Assembly (NCBI GenBank): GCA_027422505.1
Contig: JAPQWV010000747.1
Coordinates: forward strand, 62,001 to 126,000
Length of the DNA: 64,000 nt
Source: Craterostigma plantagineum
Taxonomy: Eukaryota > Streptophyta > Magnoliopsida > Lamiales > Linderniaceae
Direction: 5' to 3'
Shown here: positions 1 to 17,130 of the stretch, one piece after another
How the letters are laid out: each line of letters opens with the position of its first letter
Numbering within the stretch: position 1 is the stretch's first letter
Position numbers and translations under genes: made by a program
Notes under the pieces: generated by a model
What the model was told of the DNA's origin: nothing
What the model saw: the letters and a program-made list of their open reading frames with translations, nothing else
Databases searched by the model: none

Positions 1-587
1 ATTAGTTATTGATGTCACTGGCCCGACCTTTTCTGTAAATGCTGCTACCCTTTTATTGGATCCAATACATGCTATAAACAAACGAAATTGTTCTTTGAAT
101 ATCCGTGTGTCAACTTAAATATTAGTTTTTGTTAAGCTTTGCTAATACAATCCATGTTTGCATTTTCCCGTAAACGTTGATACGGATATTGAGTATTTAA
201 AACCTTGCTACATGCATGCGTGAGAATCTTTAGTTATACTTCATGAAGCAGGAAAGCTATGTTCTTTGTTAGTTTGACAAGCGTCTCTGTAATAGTATCT
301 ACTATATCCATGTATGAACAAAACATTGTTGAACCCCCAGCTTATGTGATAGATGTATGACTTGAGATAACGTTGTACGACTTGATCCTCGTGGTTAATG
401 AACATTTCATTCGACCAAAAAAAAAAAAACCTTTGTTGAACTGGCAATGCATACTTATGTGAGCATGTTGATAGGAAGAGATCTACTTTACTACAACAAG
501 CAATGTGTGTTGTGAGTTCTTCATCCTAAGACTACATGTAACATTAAACAGCTTAGGTACGCGAGTCTTCATCATTTTGTTTTTTAG
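1..587. other. Probable intron/upstream part of PRMT4 gene
   Basis: AT-rich sequence with no convincing coding exon. The first recognisable exon of the methyltransferase gene starts at 588 after a TTTTTAG acceptor, and it already lies inside the protein. This stretch is therefore most simply the tail of a long intron; the earlier exons lie outside the window or are too diverged for me to see. Confidence 0.5.
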
Positions 588-3097
588 GTTCATCTTTGTC
601 GAATGGAATCATATCATCATCCGCAAGCAAGTTTGATGAAAAAATAGAGGCTTCGTCAGCGAAAATGTATTTTCACTACTACGGACAGCTCCTACACCAG
701 CAAAATATGTTGCAGGATTATGTGAGGACAGGTTATATCCGTTAGCTCTCTTTCCCCCTCATGATTTGTCTAAGCTCCGTTTTTCTGCAAATTTGCAAAG
801 CCAGTATCTCCTGATGCTAAGCTTATAATTATCCTCATAAATTTCTATCTGAATAGCTGACTTGTTGGAAATTTGTGATCCAGGAACTTACTATGCTGCA
901 GTTGTTGAGAACCGTGCTGATTTCCTTGATCGTGTAGTAGTTGATGTTGGTGCTGGTAGTGGCATCTTATCATTATTCGCTGCTCAGGTTGTTACATTTA
1001 CACCAGTTTTTTAACCAGTTAAATTGAACCTTTTGCCAGTATGTTTTAATATAGAAATTTTATTTCTTTCAGGCTGGTGCGAGGCATGTCTATGCTGTGG
1101 AGGCCTCAGAAATGGCAGATTATGCTCGTAAACTTATTACTGGGAATTCATCACTTAGCGAAAGGATAACTGTGAGCATCATCTTGAATAAATTTGATCC
1201 CTTGCGTGTTATTATTGATGTCTTGCTCTCTGTTTGTCTTGATAGGTTATCAAGGGAAAAGTAGAAGAGGTTGAATTACCTGAAAAGGCCGATATTTTAA
1301 TCTCTGAACCCATGGGTATGCTTGTTCTGTTTCTGCTTTTACTTGGCATATTGTGTATCCCATGGGGTAAGCGACTCGAGGATTATCTTGAGGATTGGTT
1401 ATTCTACCACAGGCACTTTGCTAGTGAATGAGAGGATGCTAGAGTCTTATATCATCGCAAGAGATAGATTCCTTGGTCCAAGTGGAAAGATGTTTCCAAC
1501 TCTAGGAAGGTGAATGTTTCTCAAGCCACTTTCCCTTGTGCTAATTTCCAAGAGCTTTTTTTGTTTTAATTTATTGGCATTTTGCCATTGATTTGTGATT
1601 GTTTAACTTTGCAGAATACATATGGCTCCATTTAGTGATGAGTTTTTGTATATCGAAATTGCCAATAAGGTCAGCCTTCTTTACTTCTGCAGTTTTCTTT
1701 TCTGGGTATGGAAGACTAGTGAAGAACAGTCTGGTAGTCGATGTAGCAGTGGTTGTAGAAGTAACTAGGAACTCTTTTTTTGGGTTGCTTGAGGTTCAAG
1801 ATACGAAGTGTCTAAAGCTGTCTTTATTTTGGATTTATATCTTTTATGCAAAGGAAATTTAAGATATTGTATTTTTGTTCAGGCTCTTTTCTGGCAGCAA
1901 CAAAATTATTACGGTGTAGACTTGACACCTTTACATGGGACGGCCTTTCATGGATACTTTTCCCAGGTTTACACCTTTATTTCTCAACATGCTGCAAAAC
2001 ATCTCATTCATCCATCATCTCCATCGTAATCTTCAGTGCATGGCAACATCTCGATTCATGGTTTTTATATATTGTCTAAAGATAGTGACTTCTGGTTATC
2101 GCAGCCTGTGGTAGATGCATTCGATCCTAGGTTACTGGTGGCCCCCACAATGTCCCACGTGATAGATTTCATGTCAGCTAAGGTATGCATTAGCGGCTCA
2201 TCTGCAGCAGATCCATTGTACATACTTGCCTTCAAGAAACATGGTTTCTTCCTTATGAATGAGTGAGACCGACAAGTGGTTGTGTCATTCCCAAATTATA
2301 TGAAATTAAATGAGGATAAAATTGATTCCGAGGCATTAAATATCTTGATAAACTTACATGGCAGGAGGAGGAATTGTATGAAATTGATATTCCATTGAGA
2401 TTTACATCTTCGGTCGGTGCCAGAATACACGGGTTGGCATGTTGGTTTGACGTATTGTTCGATGGGAGGTAATAGAAACCATCTTCAGGCTTGGCTCTTT
2501 CAGTTCATAATATTCATTTCGTAACCTTACTCAAAATTATGTTCATGATCCATAGCACCGTACAAAGATGGCTTACAACAGCTCCTGGCGCCCTCACCAC
2601 ACACTGGTACCAGCTACGCTGTGTCTTGGCCCAACCTATCTATGTAATGCCTGGCCAAGAAATAACCGGTCGACTTCAAATGGTCGCCCATAAAGCTCAG
2701 AGTTACACTCTCTACTTGACACTATCAGGTCAGTTTCTGAATATCAAATCCAAATTTCTTGATCTTTCGAATTCCGTTACCAAAATTTCGTTTGGCCCTA
2801 AAACAGCTAAAATGTGGGGCCCTGGTGCCGAACAAGGAGGCATCATTCAGACATCGTCGGGCAAACTCGACCTCAAAGAGCCATACTACAGAATGTCTCA
2901 GCCTCAGGCATACCCTGCCTCCCAAGATCAGCAGCAGAATCAACCGTTACAATCACAGGTAATAATAATGCTAAATAATAAAATGGTGGCCGGTTTTTGA
3001 TATTTAGGAAGTTCTCTATGCATTATATTTATTACAGGATTTACCCATACAGTCGCTGGACGAGGAGTGTGCAGATTTAATGCAGCAATCACTGTAA
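588..3097 (+). CDS. PRMT4: Histone-arginine methyltransferase CARM1/PRMT4-like (3' part)
   Basis: Type I protein arginine methyltransferase, which makes asymmetric dimethylarginine on histone H3 and other nuclear proteins using S-adenosylmethionine. I read twelve exons: 588-731, 884-987, 1073-1171, 1246-1315, 1413-1509, 1615-1669, 1883-1966, 2105-2182, 2365-2468, 2556-2728, 2807-2958, 3038-3097. Phases agree across all junctions and give 405 visible residues. Visible motifs are the SAM-binding motif [17 protein letters not shown], post-I VYAVEAS, the double-E loop SEPMG...NERMLESY with both catalytic glutamates, and the THW loop (TTHWYQ). The [20 protein letters not shown] stretch before the catalytic core is typical of plant PRMT4A/B. 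The N-terminal exons are missing. The open frame that runs through the 2729-2806 intron is not coding. Family assignment is secure; A or B paralogue cannot be told. Confidence 0.93.
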
Positions 3098-4050
3098 CAA
3101 CAACATTGTCCTTGGAAGAAAAAAAAAACAGTCGATGTGATTAAATAGTAGTTAACACTACTTCAACTGGGAAAAACTCATCGTCCCTGTCTGTAACATT
3201 AAGGTACGTTGCAGCACTTTTGTGCTGTTATTAAAACTGTCTTGCTCAATGGACCTTGTCTGTGTTGTTGTTCACTGAGATTTGTATTTGCTTTTGATTG
3301 TTTCGTCGTTATGAGATGTGCGTGTGACCTTATATTTCCAAGTAATCTTATCTTTATTCAGGTCGTTTTATATTATAAATTAAGTCTTCTAGGATTGGTA
3401 AAAACACAGACCGCCAAGTTGAAATCTGTGTTGGAGTGCGTAATTATGACCTTTTTACTTGACTGACTGAAATCAATAGAATATATAAACTATTGGCGCC
3501 CATGTTTACTATGTATAGTCCCAATATTCAACAGTAAATATTCAGTTAGTGTTGACCAATTCTTTTAACTTTGTTATTACTACTTATTCTCTCCTCCTGA
3601 TAAAAAACAATTAACGAAATTATACGGGTCCTTAATCTTATTGTCCTCAGTTTTAAATCAACATGATTTTTTTTTTCTTTTTTGTGCAGTTATATATTAC
3701 CAAGTATATACATAAATATTTCATTATTATAGATAAAGCTCGTAACAATTATTTTGTACATTTCGATTGGAAACAGTAGTTACTTTATACAAACATTGTT
3801 TCTTTAAATTGTTAGGTTTCTAAAACTATTAATAGTATCTGAGTTGCATATAAAAGAACTACTTATCTTTACATAGTAATATAATACAAATTAACTAATT
3901 AATACTTGAGCAAAATAACATAATGTATTAATGAAAATTAAATCAAACAATTAATACTTGCTAAAAATAAGGTGTATTGAACGTGAATAAAACATGGCTT
4001 TTAACAATTATTTTTAGCATATCAATGTATTATAGACCGTGTTTAGCCGG
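3098..4050. other. AT-rich spacer after PRMT4
   Basis: It holds the 3' UTR of the methyltransferase gene and then AT-rich spacer with short A/T runs. I see no gene, tandem array or clear transposon end before the inverted repeat at 4051. Confidence 0.6.
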
Positions 4051-4113
4051 TTGAGATCACCTATTCCACTCTTTGTATTCCACTCCGTATTCCAACCAAC
4101 GAAAATCGTTACA
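4051..4113 (+). repeat. Left terminal inverted repeat
   Basis: Begins TTGAGATCACCTATTCCACT and ends in GAAAATCGTTACA. It pairs with the repeat at 9379-9441 with four mismatches. Confidence 0.8.
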
Positions 4114-5569
4114 CATCCCCCTGTAGCGACCCTAGCCATCACTACCATTTCTAGCGTCAGCCTAAGTGCCTAACGATGTATTTGAATGAAGGAATTGCGG
4201 AATGCGTATGAAATTTTTCATGTTTCATTTACATAACTGAACTTTGTCCAATACATGCCAAAAGAATGCTTCCACGACAAAAGAATTTCTTGGAGTTCTA
4301 ATTACACACTAATCCTAATTTGTAATCACTAGGAACGGTTGTGATGGCACAACAAAATCTCCTATGCGCCCGGCCTCACATGTCGTCATCCATACACACA
4401 CGTCCACCCCAAAAGCACTTGGAAGCTTCAAAAGATCAGCCTTGCCAGCTAGGTGATCACGTACCGTGATCGTATGTACCTACAACACATAACATAAAGG
4501 AATGAGGCGCCGTGGCTCAGTAAGCAAAAACTTATCCGTGTATGCACGTGTCACTCCCCCGCAATGGCAAACCACGCCGATGCATATAACACTCACAAAG
4601 GCAATCCGCGCCGATGCATATAACACTCGTACTAACGTACTCAGGGCCCTCGGCTAATCTCACTATGCACCACAATTAGCTCACGTTCATCAAGGACAAT
4701 GCGACAGCGGTCCACGCAGGATGGCCATACACTAGGATGCACATCGTTCTCGTAGGTCGCCATATGTGCCCGGTCGTCCCCGACTGTCCGGCGGTCACTC
4801 ACGCTAGTAGTCCACGCTGGGGTTGCCTACACCAGGGTTCCACCCTGTGTCGCTTATACCCTCAGGTCGCTCCCTACCGCCACGGGCATTGCCCAATCAT
4901 ATCATAAACATACATATATACGGCCCTTTCGACAACGGGCATTGCCCTAATCGTAATCCATATACATATACATTTTTACATAATATTACGACGACGCTAA
5001 ACGCCGCCCTGGTAGCATAGTGGACAGCCATTTGACTCAACTGCGAGTCGACAACACATGCCCATATCGGCAATGTATCCATCGCTTTCAAGCGATACAT
5101 CATATATATGCATACTCGACTAATACAACCCTGCCGTATATGATCGTGTACGCAAGTGAGTATGAAATGCAAACTAACTCCAAACATGCTTACCGCATGA
5201 AAACGTATCAGTTAAGTCACGTTAACATGAAATCACAGAGGCACGTAGTCACATAAAGCAGGTACAATAAACAGGTTATGTGTTGTAGTTGGATTTCTAC
5301 TTACTTGTCGTCTGTGGGTTACCTGCTACCTGATCCGGCGAGACTCTTAGACGTCGACCTTAGCATAAAAATAATTTAGTCAGTTCTCTATCTAAATTAC
5401 TTGACTAGCTAAGATCTCGAATTTTCCTAAGTGTTGAAATATTATTTCCTAAGTCGTGATTTGCGATATATACTTAATTTGTGAGCTAATTTTAGACTTA
5501 GGGTTCGTGAAATTTGAACAACTCACGAACTAACTTGGCACTTTTGCGTAAGCAATTTTACACCAATAT

Positions 5570-7030
5570 AGGTCCGCGAACTTATATAGTTTGCGAAGCA
5601 TGTGCAATCCGTGGAGTATATTCAAATACACTTCGCCAAGTTCATTGGGTTCGTGAAGTCCGATTCGCGAAGTGCTTGTGAATCTGTCGAGTTGATCGTC
5701 ACACTTCGCGAACTTCCTCAGTTCGCGAAGTCTCTCATTGTCGTCGAGTTCGCGAACCTCTTGGTTCGCTACTTTGCGAACTTATATAGTCTGCAAAGTA
5801 CCTATATCCAACTCGTGACATGATTCGCCAAGCTACATCATTCGCGAAGTGCCCTTTAATACGCCAAGCTTGCCTAACTCGTGGCGTTTCATTGGTTTGA
5901 GAACTATATTTTTGCGAACCCATTGTACTTACTTAGGGTTCGCGAACTTACTCAAAAGTTCAATAGTTCGCGAAGTCATCATCCCTATTGAGTTTGCGAA
6001 CTTCATAATCCACCGGGCTTATTTAGCTTGCGGCCTTCACTTTGCGTGTCCACTTCGCGAATCCCTTGTTTCTTGAAGTTTCTTAGAGTCCGCAAAGTGT
6101 ATTTCACTGAGGGTTCGCCAACTAGGGCTCCTGACCTACCAATCCGCGAAGTCTAATGCGCCATCCTAGCTTCATTCGTGAAGTGCTTGGTTACTTAACC
6201 CTAGTTCACCAATTTCTCTAATTCACTAAAATCCTTAGTTTTTATCCTAAGTTCTTCTTGATTTGGGAACTACTTATGACTCGTATAATTCGTGAAATGA
6301 TCATTACATACTCCAAGACTTACTTCGCGAACTCTATCTATCACACTTCTCGATTCGCGAATCGTATCCCTCGGCTCATGGTTCGTGAAGTTCATGAGTT
6401 CCCCAAGTTCGACTTCCGCGAATTCGTTCAACCCATGTGCTAAATGAATTTCACGATTCCCTTTCAATTCGCCAACTAGAATCCGCGGCTTGCATGGAGT
6501 TCGCTAATCTTGATCAACCCGTGAAGTGTATGCGTTCGCAAACTAGGGTTCGCCAAATACACTTGATTCGCGAAATTGCCGAGTTCGCCAATCTCATCGG
6601 ATTCGCCAATCTCGCTCAATTCGTGAACCACTCAATTCGCGAACCACCAAGTTCACTTCGCGATCCACTCGGATTCGCAAACCCTTTCAGCCCCCATGTG
6701 GTTTGCAACCTTACATGGAGTTCGCGAACTCTTATAGTTCGCGAAGTGCGTTGCGTGCCCATGGTTCGCGGTCCCGTTGGACCCGCGAAGCTCTCGTTCG
6801 CGAATCCGTCCTGTGTTTCGCGAAGTTCGCATTTCGCGAACTCCCTCACCACTCATTTCGCGAATCCCCTTTCGCGGCTTGCACGGGATTCGCGACTTCC
6901 TCAACCCACAAAGTTCCTGTGTTGCCAAACGTGTATTTCGTGAAGTCTCCCGCGTTCCATCTCGAGTTCGCCAAACTAGCCTAGTTCGCGAAACCAATTC
7001 GAGAACCATTCTTAGTTCGCGAATCTTACA
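5570..7030. repeat. Cluster of TTCGCGAA palindromes
   Basis: About twenty exact copies of the 8-base palindrome TTCGCGAA, plus many one-base variants (TTCGTGAA, TTCGCCAA, TTTGCGAA), occur at irregular spacing in about 1.4 kb. This creates spurious ORFs on both strands rich in Phe-Ala-Asn. It lies within the putative LTR. There is no fixed period, so it is not a simple tandem repeat. Confidence 0.9.
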
Positions 7031-8251
7031 CTTTGCGGTCCCTAAACAGGTTTAGTACTTTGACTCCCATGGAATCCGGATCAAAAAGTGCCCTTTTCTC
7101 AAGAACGCTATGGAGGTCGTATGAATCTAAGAACCCTAAAATTCAAACCTAATGGTAATACAAGTTTTTGACCGATTATTGTGCGCTAACCTCTTAAGTA
7201 TGCTAATATAGGATTATCGACACCAAAATACTGTAAAAATATGCTCTTGATATTAAAAATTCGCACAGCCCTAACCCATGGCATTATCGTGCTTATAGTT
7301 CTTTAAAATACACTATTATTTGGACAAAGATACAAAATTAGGGTAAGCAACTCATACCTAGCCGAAGCTTAGGAGAAATCTTTTCATCGGCTACCTCTTC
7401 GCTTTCTACTTGTGCTTCTAGTTAGTTCTTCCTTCTCTTTCGTTAGTTCTCCCATCTCTTAAGGTATCGCTTCTTAAATGAGTTTTTGGAGATTGAAGTG
7501 TTTAGGGTAGATATTTTTATCATGGGTCTTAGTGAGGAGGCATGTTGTGACGTGAATATCCCCTAAATCAAGGAGCTTGTTTCCTAAAAATATCTCTTAG
7601 GGTTTTGGGCCTCAATTATTATTCTTACTTGGGCCTTGTAATCTTGGACCACTTATATTGTATTTGGACTAAACATTGTAAATTATTTTTGGTCTTAAGT
7701 TTGGGCTCCATCCTAGTCCAATTGCAACTATAGCCCAATTTTATCATTAGCTTAATTTCTATAATTCTTATTTCGAAAATCCCTAATTAAGTTGGAAGTT
7801 ACATGGCACAATTTAGATGCATCAATTTCCACCAAATAAATTAAGCACGCATTTTAACATGCAAATTTCACATAATTCACACGAGCACAGAATAATTGCA
7901 CAAAATGCATATAATTGCATTCAATATGTCATAACCCGAGCAAAGGTGAAGATGAGAATAAATGGGCCTATAAGAGTTGGGTTTAGCCCATTAGTTTAGT
8001 AGTTTACATAATTAGTCCATTATAGCATTTGGTCCATTACTATGCATTTAAAGACTGTAAGTCGATGCGTTGGAGAAGGAAGCAAAAACTAATCAAGTTC
8101 TCATCTTCTACCTATTGCTCTTTTCTCTCTCGTCTCCTCTTCATCTCTCTGTCCCTATCTCTCAATCTCTCTCAAGTCTCAGCTCTCTCTAATTCTCTAT
8201 CTCTTCCCCCCTTCGATCGTCCTTCGATCACTCTATCTTTACTTTTCTCGG

Positions 8252-8259
8252 ATATAAAA
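8252..8259 (+). promoter_or_regulatory. TATA box of LTR promoter
   Basis: TATAAAAG follows about 130 bases of CT-rich sequence and sits about 75 bases before the LTR end. This is a plausible place for the retroelement promoter. Confidence 0.5.
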
Positions 8260-8329
8260 GCACGAACGCCAAGTGTTCGATAAAATTACTGAGTAAGAAA
8301 TCGATCAATTACGACCGGGATCTTACAAG

Positions 8330-8342
8330 TGGTATCAGAGCC
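8330..8342 (+). other. Primer binding site, tRNA-iMet
   Basis: TGGTATCAGAGCC is complementary to the 3' end of plant initiator tRNA-Met. It sits two bases after the LTR end and 18 bases before the gag ATG. Confidence 0.85.
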
Positions 8343-8360
8343 GACGATTCTCGGACAACT

Positions 8361-9017
8361 ATGGCGATTAAATGGATTACGTACAAGGCACCTCATCTCT
8401 TCGACGGAACAGGACCAACAGTTTGGTTGAACGAATGCAACGACTACTTCAAAGCTTTGTCGACAACTAGTGACGTGGAACGAACGAAGACTGCATACTT
8501 ATACGTCGAAGGCGAGGCTCTGGAGTGGTACAAAGAGTATTGCGATGATTGGTTATACGGCGATAAGGATCCTCTAGCTTGGAATGACTTCGCAGTCGCC
8601 TTGTTGAAGAGCTTTGACGCCGATTACTCGCCGGCGATTACTTGGGTCACGACTCCTCACATCTTCACTGGAACGGATGCGAAAGCTTGGGTAGAGAAGT
8701 GCAATCAATACTTCGCATTGAAGAACCTCACTGATGTCGAGCGAACGAACCGCGTCTGGTTCTACGTCGACGGCGAGGCTCTCGAATGGTACGACGAGTA
8801 CGTTGAAGGTAAGGACTTACCTTGGAATGAATTCACCGAAGCTGTGCTAAAGAGATTTGCTCCCGTGAAGTTGGGTGATAATGATGATTCATTGGTGTCT
8901 GTTGATGATGACTCTTTGGCGTTTGTTGATGAGGACTCGTCGATTCTCGCCGAGGTGGACGTTGATGGGTTAGTGATGAATAATGGGGACTTTATCTCCG
9001 GAGTTGGTTGTGGTTGA
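8361..9017 (+). CDS. Retroelement gag-like protein with duplicated gag domain
   Basis: 218-codon ORF starting just after the primer site. Residues about 8-95 and 97-170 are two diverged copies of one module: APHLFDGTG...VERTKTAYLYVEGEALEWY...LAWNDFAVALLKSFD, and TPHIFTGTD...VERTNRVWFYVDGEALEWY...LPWNEFTEAVLKRFAP. The layout (F-x-G-T start, W in the middle, EALEWY, W-x-x-F near the end) matches the Retrotrans_gag core of Ty3/gypsy elements, which usually occurs once. An acidic tail with repeated DDSL/DEDS motifs follows. No zinc knuckle, protease or polymerase is seen, so the element is non-autonomous or truncated. Confidence 0.75.
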   Translation: MAIKWITYKAPHLFDGTGPTVWLNECNDYFKALSTTSDVERTKTAYLYVEGEALEWYKEYCDDWLYGDKDPLAWNDFAVALLKSFDADYSPAITWVTTPHIFTGTDAKAWVEKCNQYFALKNLTDVERTNRVWFYVDGEALEWYDEYVEGKDLPWNEFTEAVLKRFAPVKLGDNDDSLVSVDDDSLAFVDEDSSILAEVDVDGLVMNNGDFISGVGCG

Positions 9018-9378
9018 ATCAGGTTTGATTGAGGATAAATTCATGTTGGTTAGAGGAGACTTGTCGACGTTGGTTGGCGATGAATATATGTTGTTAGTAT
9101 TGATTGATAGTGTAGCTATGTCGGATTCGTATGTGATTGGAGGGGAGAATGTTATTACTGATGGATCCATGTTAGGCGCCGATGGTATTGTAATGGCCAA
9201 TGTTTTTGAAGGACCGAAAAGAGTGTTGCTAGATCAAGATGTGTTGTTCGATCGAGGACGGTGGGATGCGTGCGGTTACACAGTGGGAATGACCTTAGCC
9301 TACCTTTTGATCGTGGACGTGGGCGTGTTGTCGAAGGAATGGGGCTTGTTGAGATATTATTCACGGGTAATGACGACT
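9018..9378 (+). pseudogene. Remnant of retroelement internal region
   Basis: Open in the frame 8983-9396 and reading FEGPKRVLLDQDVLFDRG. In another frame it gives FDRGRGRVVEGMGLVEILFTG, which looks like the hydrophilic tail of a gypsy gag reading frame. The frames change along the stretch, so it is probably decayed coding sequence. Confidence 0.35.
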
Positions 9379-9441
9379 TGTAACGATTTTCGTTGATTGG
9401 AATAAGGAGTGGAATACAAAGAGTGAAATAGGTGATTTCAA
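9379..9441 (-). repeat. Right terminal inverted repeat
   Basis: Reverse complement of 4051-4113 at 59 of 63 bases. The match stops sharply on the inner side and fades within about 10 bases on the outer side. Confidence 0.8.
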
Positions 9442-9979
9442 CAGGTGTTTTTGCACCCGTATATATATACATACTAAATTATAAACCTTGTGATCCGCGA
9501 GTTTCGTGTTCCACGAGGTAATATTATAATGCAAATATTGTACTTTTAGTTAACGGCAATATATATGCAAGGATCTTCCATTTTGAAGCCGGTTATAACG
9601 TGTACCCATGTCAATTTACGTAAACGACATTTCTTTCCACGTTATTGGCGATTTTGATGATACAGAGAGGCAAGTCTTTGTTTTGTAGCATACTTTCATT
9701 CAAACAAAGCAATTTCAAAGAAAACAATCGACAATTTTTGTCTTAAAGTCACGACAAGAAATCGGAGACGAAAGACCACCGCACAGCAATACAGACACAA
9801 CCATATCTTCTCGTCATCGAAAAACATGAACTGATATTCTGCTCTTCTTTCTCCGTTCATTTAACAATAGCTCATCTATAACCAAGTTCCCACATATATG
9901 ATATTTTTACACACACCACCGCTCTCTGCATCTATCGATGTGCTGTCAACTTGTATAAATAAATATAAGTGAAATTCCT

Positions 9980-10625
9980 TATTAGTCCCCTTAGAGTTTA
10001 AAATTCCTTTAAATACCCCCGAATTATTTCTTCCTCGTCCGATTTGAGAGTTCTTCCTTTTCAGTACCTAAAATGGTCTTTTCGGGGTTAAAAAGACGAA
10101 AATACCACTGTCTCACACACAAAAAAAGCTGAGTAAATTATTTTCACATGAATTACACCACAAAACTCGTTATTATATCAATAAAATTAGAATTACACTG
10201 GAAATTTATAAAAATTATACTTGTTTATGATACTATACTAATAACAACATTATTATCATTTTATATAGCAAAATAACAAAATTTGTTAGTATACCAGAAA
10301 TTATAGATACCATATGTTATTAGTGTTCAATTCCGTTGGTGCAATTTTGATTTTTATTTATATAAATTAAAGTAACGTTATTATGTTGGTATAATTGGAG
10401 ATAACATTGATAGGATAATCAAAACAATTGAACGATGTCCAATTTAATTTCAGGAAAGGAAAGGGTATTTTCGTCCGTTCACTGTTTGGGTATTAAGGAC
10501 ACAACTTTTTGCAGATGGGTACTGAACAGGAAGAATTTTACTAGGGTACTGAGCATAAAATTTAGGGAACTTTTTCATTTCAGGGCCCTTACGTATCATT
10601 TAGGATTCATACGCTCTTAGCAAAA
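9980..10625. repeat. Probable MITE/foldback remnant
   Basis: The two ends resemble each other in inverted orientation. For example TTCTTCCTTTTCAGTACC near 10050 is matched by the reverse complement of the 10510-10550 region (TTCTTCCTGTTCAGTACC), with further weak similarity outwards. No clear target duplication. Confidence 0.35.
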
Positions 10626-10648
10626 GAATTAGTTTAAGGACCTATTTT

Positions 10649-10840
10649 CTGCAGTACCACTTCATTGCCATTACATGCCAGTGTGTTGAAATTTTGTAAC
10701 ACAAAACGATCATCCGGTACTAGTTTACGATCATCTGATGTTTATTTTGTAGTACCACTTCATTGCTCTGACATACCAGTATGTTGAAAGTTTGTAACGC
10801 AAAACGATTATTCTATACCAGCTTATATATCTTTTATACC
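10649..10840. repeat. 98 bp direct tandem duplication
   Basis: Copies start at 10651 and 10749 with GYAGTACCACTTCATTGC and share ...CCAGTRTGTTGAAANTTTGTAACRCAAAACGAT. They differ at roughly one base in ten. Confidence 0.7.
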
Positions 10841-11213
10841 ACGTTTTACGCCACACAAAATGGATCTTTTAACCTAAATTTTTTTCAAGTAGGGTCTGAA
10901 ATCTATTTTAAACATCTGGGTGGTCTGATTTTGAATTGACCCTAAAATTTAAACTTCGAAAGGGATTGATAAGTAATTTACCCAAAATATGTGTATGTAT
11001 CGGTATTAAGATGGCATTAAAATATGTTTTTGAGCTACGAGATTTCATTGCTGCTCTTGCTCTACTACACAGCCTTTCATGCCCGAAATCTCGCTGTGCA
11101 GTGTTTTCTCAGTCCTCTCTCTTCTTATGTAGGCAGCAGAATATGAGGCGTTAGCACTGTTTTCAAGGGTATTATAAGTTTCTTCTTCACAAAAAAAAAA
11201 AAAGAGAAAAACA

Positions 11214-16739
<5,526 letters not shown>

Positions 16740-17130
16740 GAGCAATTTTGGCTTTCGGTAGTTTTCAATTTCCCAGGATTTTAGATTGAATCATGTTGTG
16801 GGGGATTTCTTTTCCGCGAAAGTCTAAAGAGAATGATATGCTCCATCAAGGAAATCCAAGTAGGCCGTTCATTGTTGGCAAAGCTTACTTCCACTTAAAA
16901 GTACAGAACATCAAGTGTACATTGTGCCAACTGATTTTCAATGAAATTAAAATGGAAAAAAGGCCAACTCAATGATTGATCATTCTGGCAAAAAATGCAA
17001 CCCATATTCGAGAAAATTAGCATCCCACATGAAAGGAAGCGACAGAGTTGAGTTTAGAATACCATAGAGCAACACCAATAACACAAACTTCAAAGTTGCA
17101 GAAAATTAAGAAACAGAAATCCCCATAACC
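16740..17130. other. Convergent 3' regions of ABCC and TCTP
   Basis: Only the 3' UTRs and short spacer between two tail-to-tail genes. I see no repeat or RNA gene. Confidence 0.6.

Larger units (their letters stand above)
4122..8327 (+). mobile_element. Putative 4.2 kb 5' LTR of a Ty3/gypsy-type element
   Basis: Starts TGTAGCGACC and ends GATCTTACA, so it has TGTA...TACA ends. It is followed after two bases by a tRNA-iMet primer binding site. TGTARCGACC starts are common in plant gypsy LTRs. A CT-rich stretch and a TATA box (8252-8259) lie just before the end, as expected for an LTR promoter. The size suits a Tekay/Del-like LTR. No second LTR copy is present, so the boundaries rest on the terminal bases and the primer site only. 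Confidence 0.6.
4051..9441. mobile_element. Composite element bounded by 63 bp inverted repeats
   Basis: The ends 4051-4113 and 9379-9441 are inverted copies that match at 59 of 63 positions when one is reverse-complemented. Inside lie a long LTR-like sequence, a tRNA primer site and a gag-type ORF. The outermost few bases and any target duplication are not clear. It may be a TIR transposon that took in retroelement DNA, or a small foldback/MITE split by a retroelement whose 3' LTR was later lost. Confidence 0.55.
9442..11213. other. Intergenic spacer with MITE remnants, then ABCC 5' region
   Basis: Mostly AT-rich. It holds a probable foldback element (about 9980-10625), a 98 bp tandem duplication (10649-10840) and an interspersed repeat up to about 10983. 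An A-rich leader (A13 at 11191-11203) precedes the transporter ATG. No other gene is seen. Confidence 0.6.

Noticed and set aside
2729..2806. Open frame through the PRMT4 region 2491-3000
   Set aside because: Family alignment needs the S-AKMW junction, and good GT and AG sites exist, so this stretch is an intron.
5570..7030. TTCGCGAA as E2F or CAMTA binding sites
   Set aside because: The flanking bases do not fit TTSSCGSS or VCGCGB. Without binding data I do not claim it.
6437..7055. Overlapping ORFs on both strands rich in Phe-Ala-Asn or Arg-Glu
   Set aside because: They come from the repeated TTCGCGAA word, which gives open frames in many phases. Not coding.
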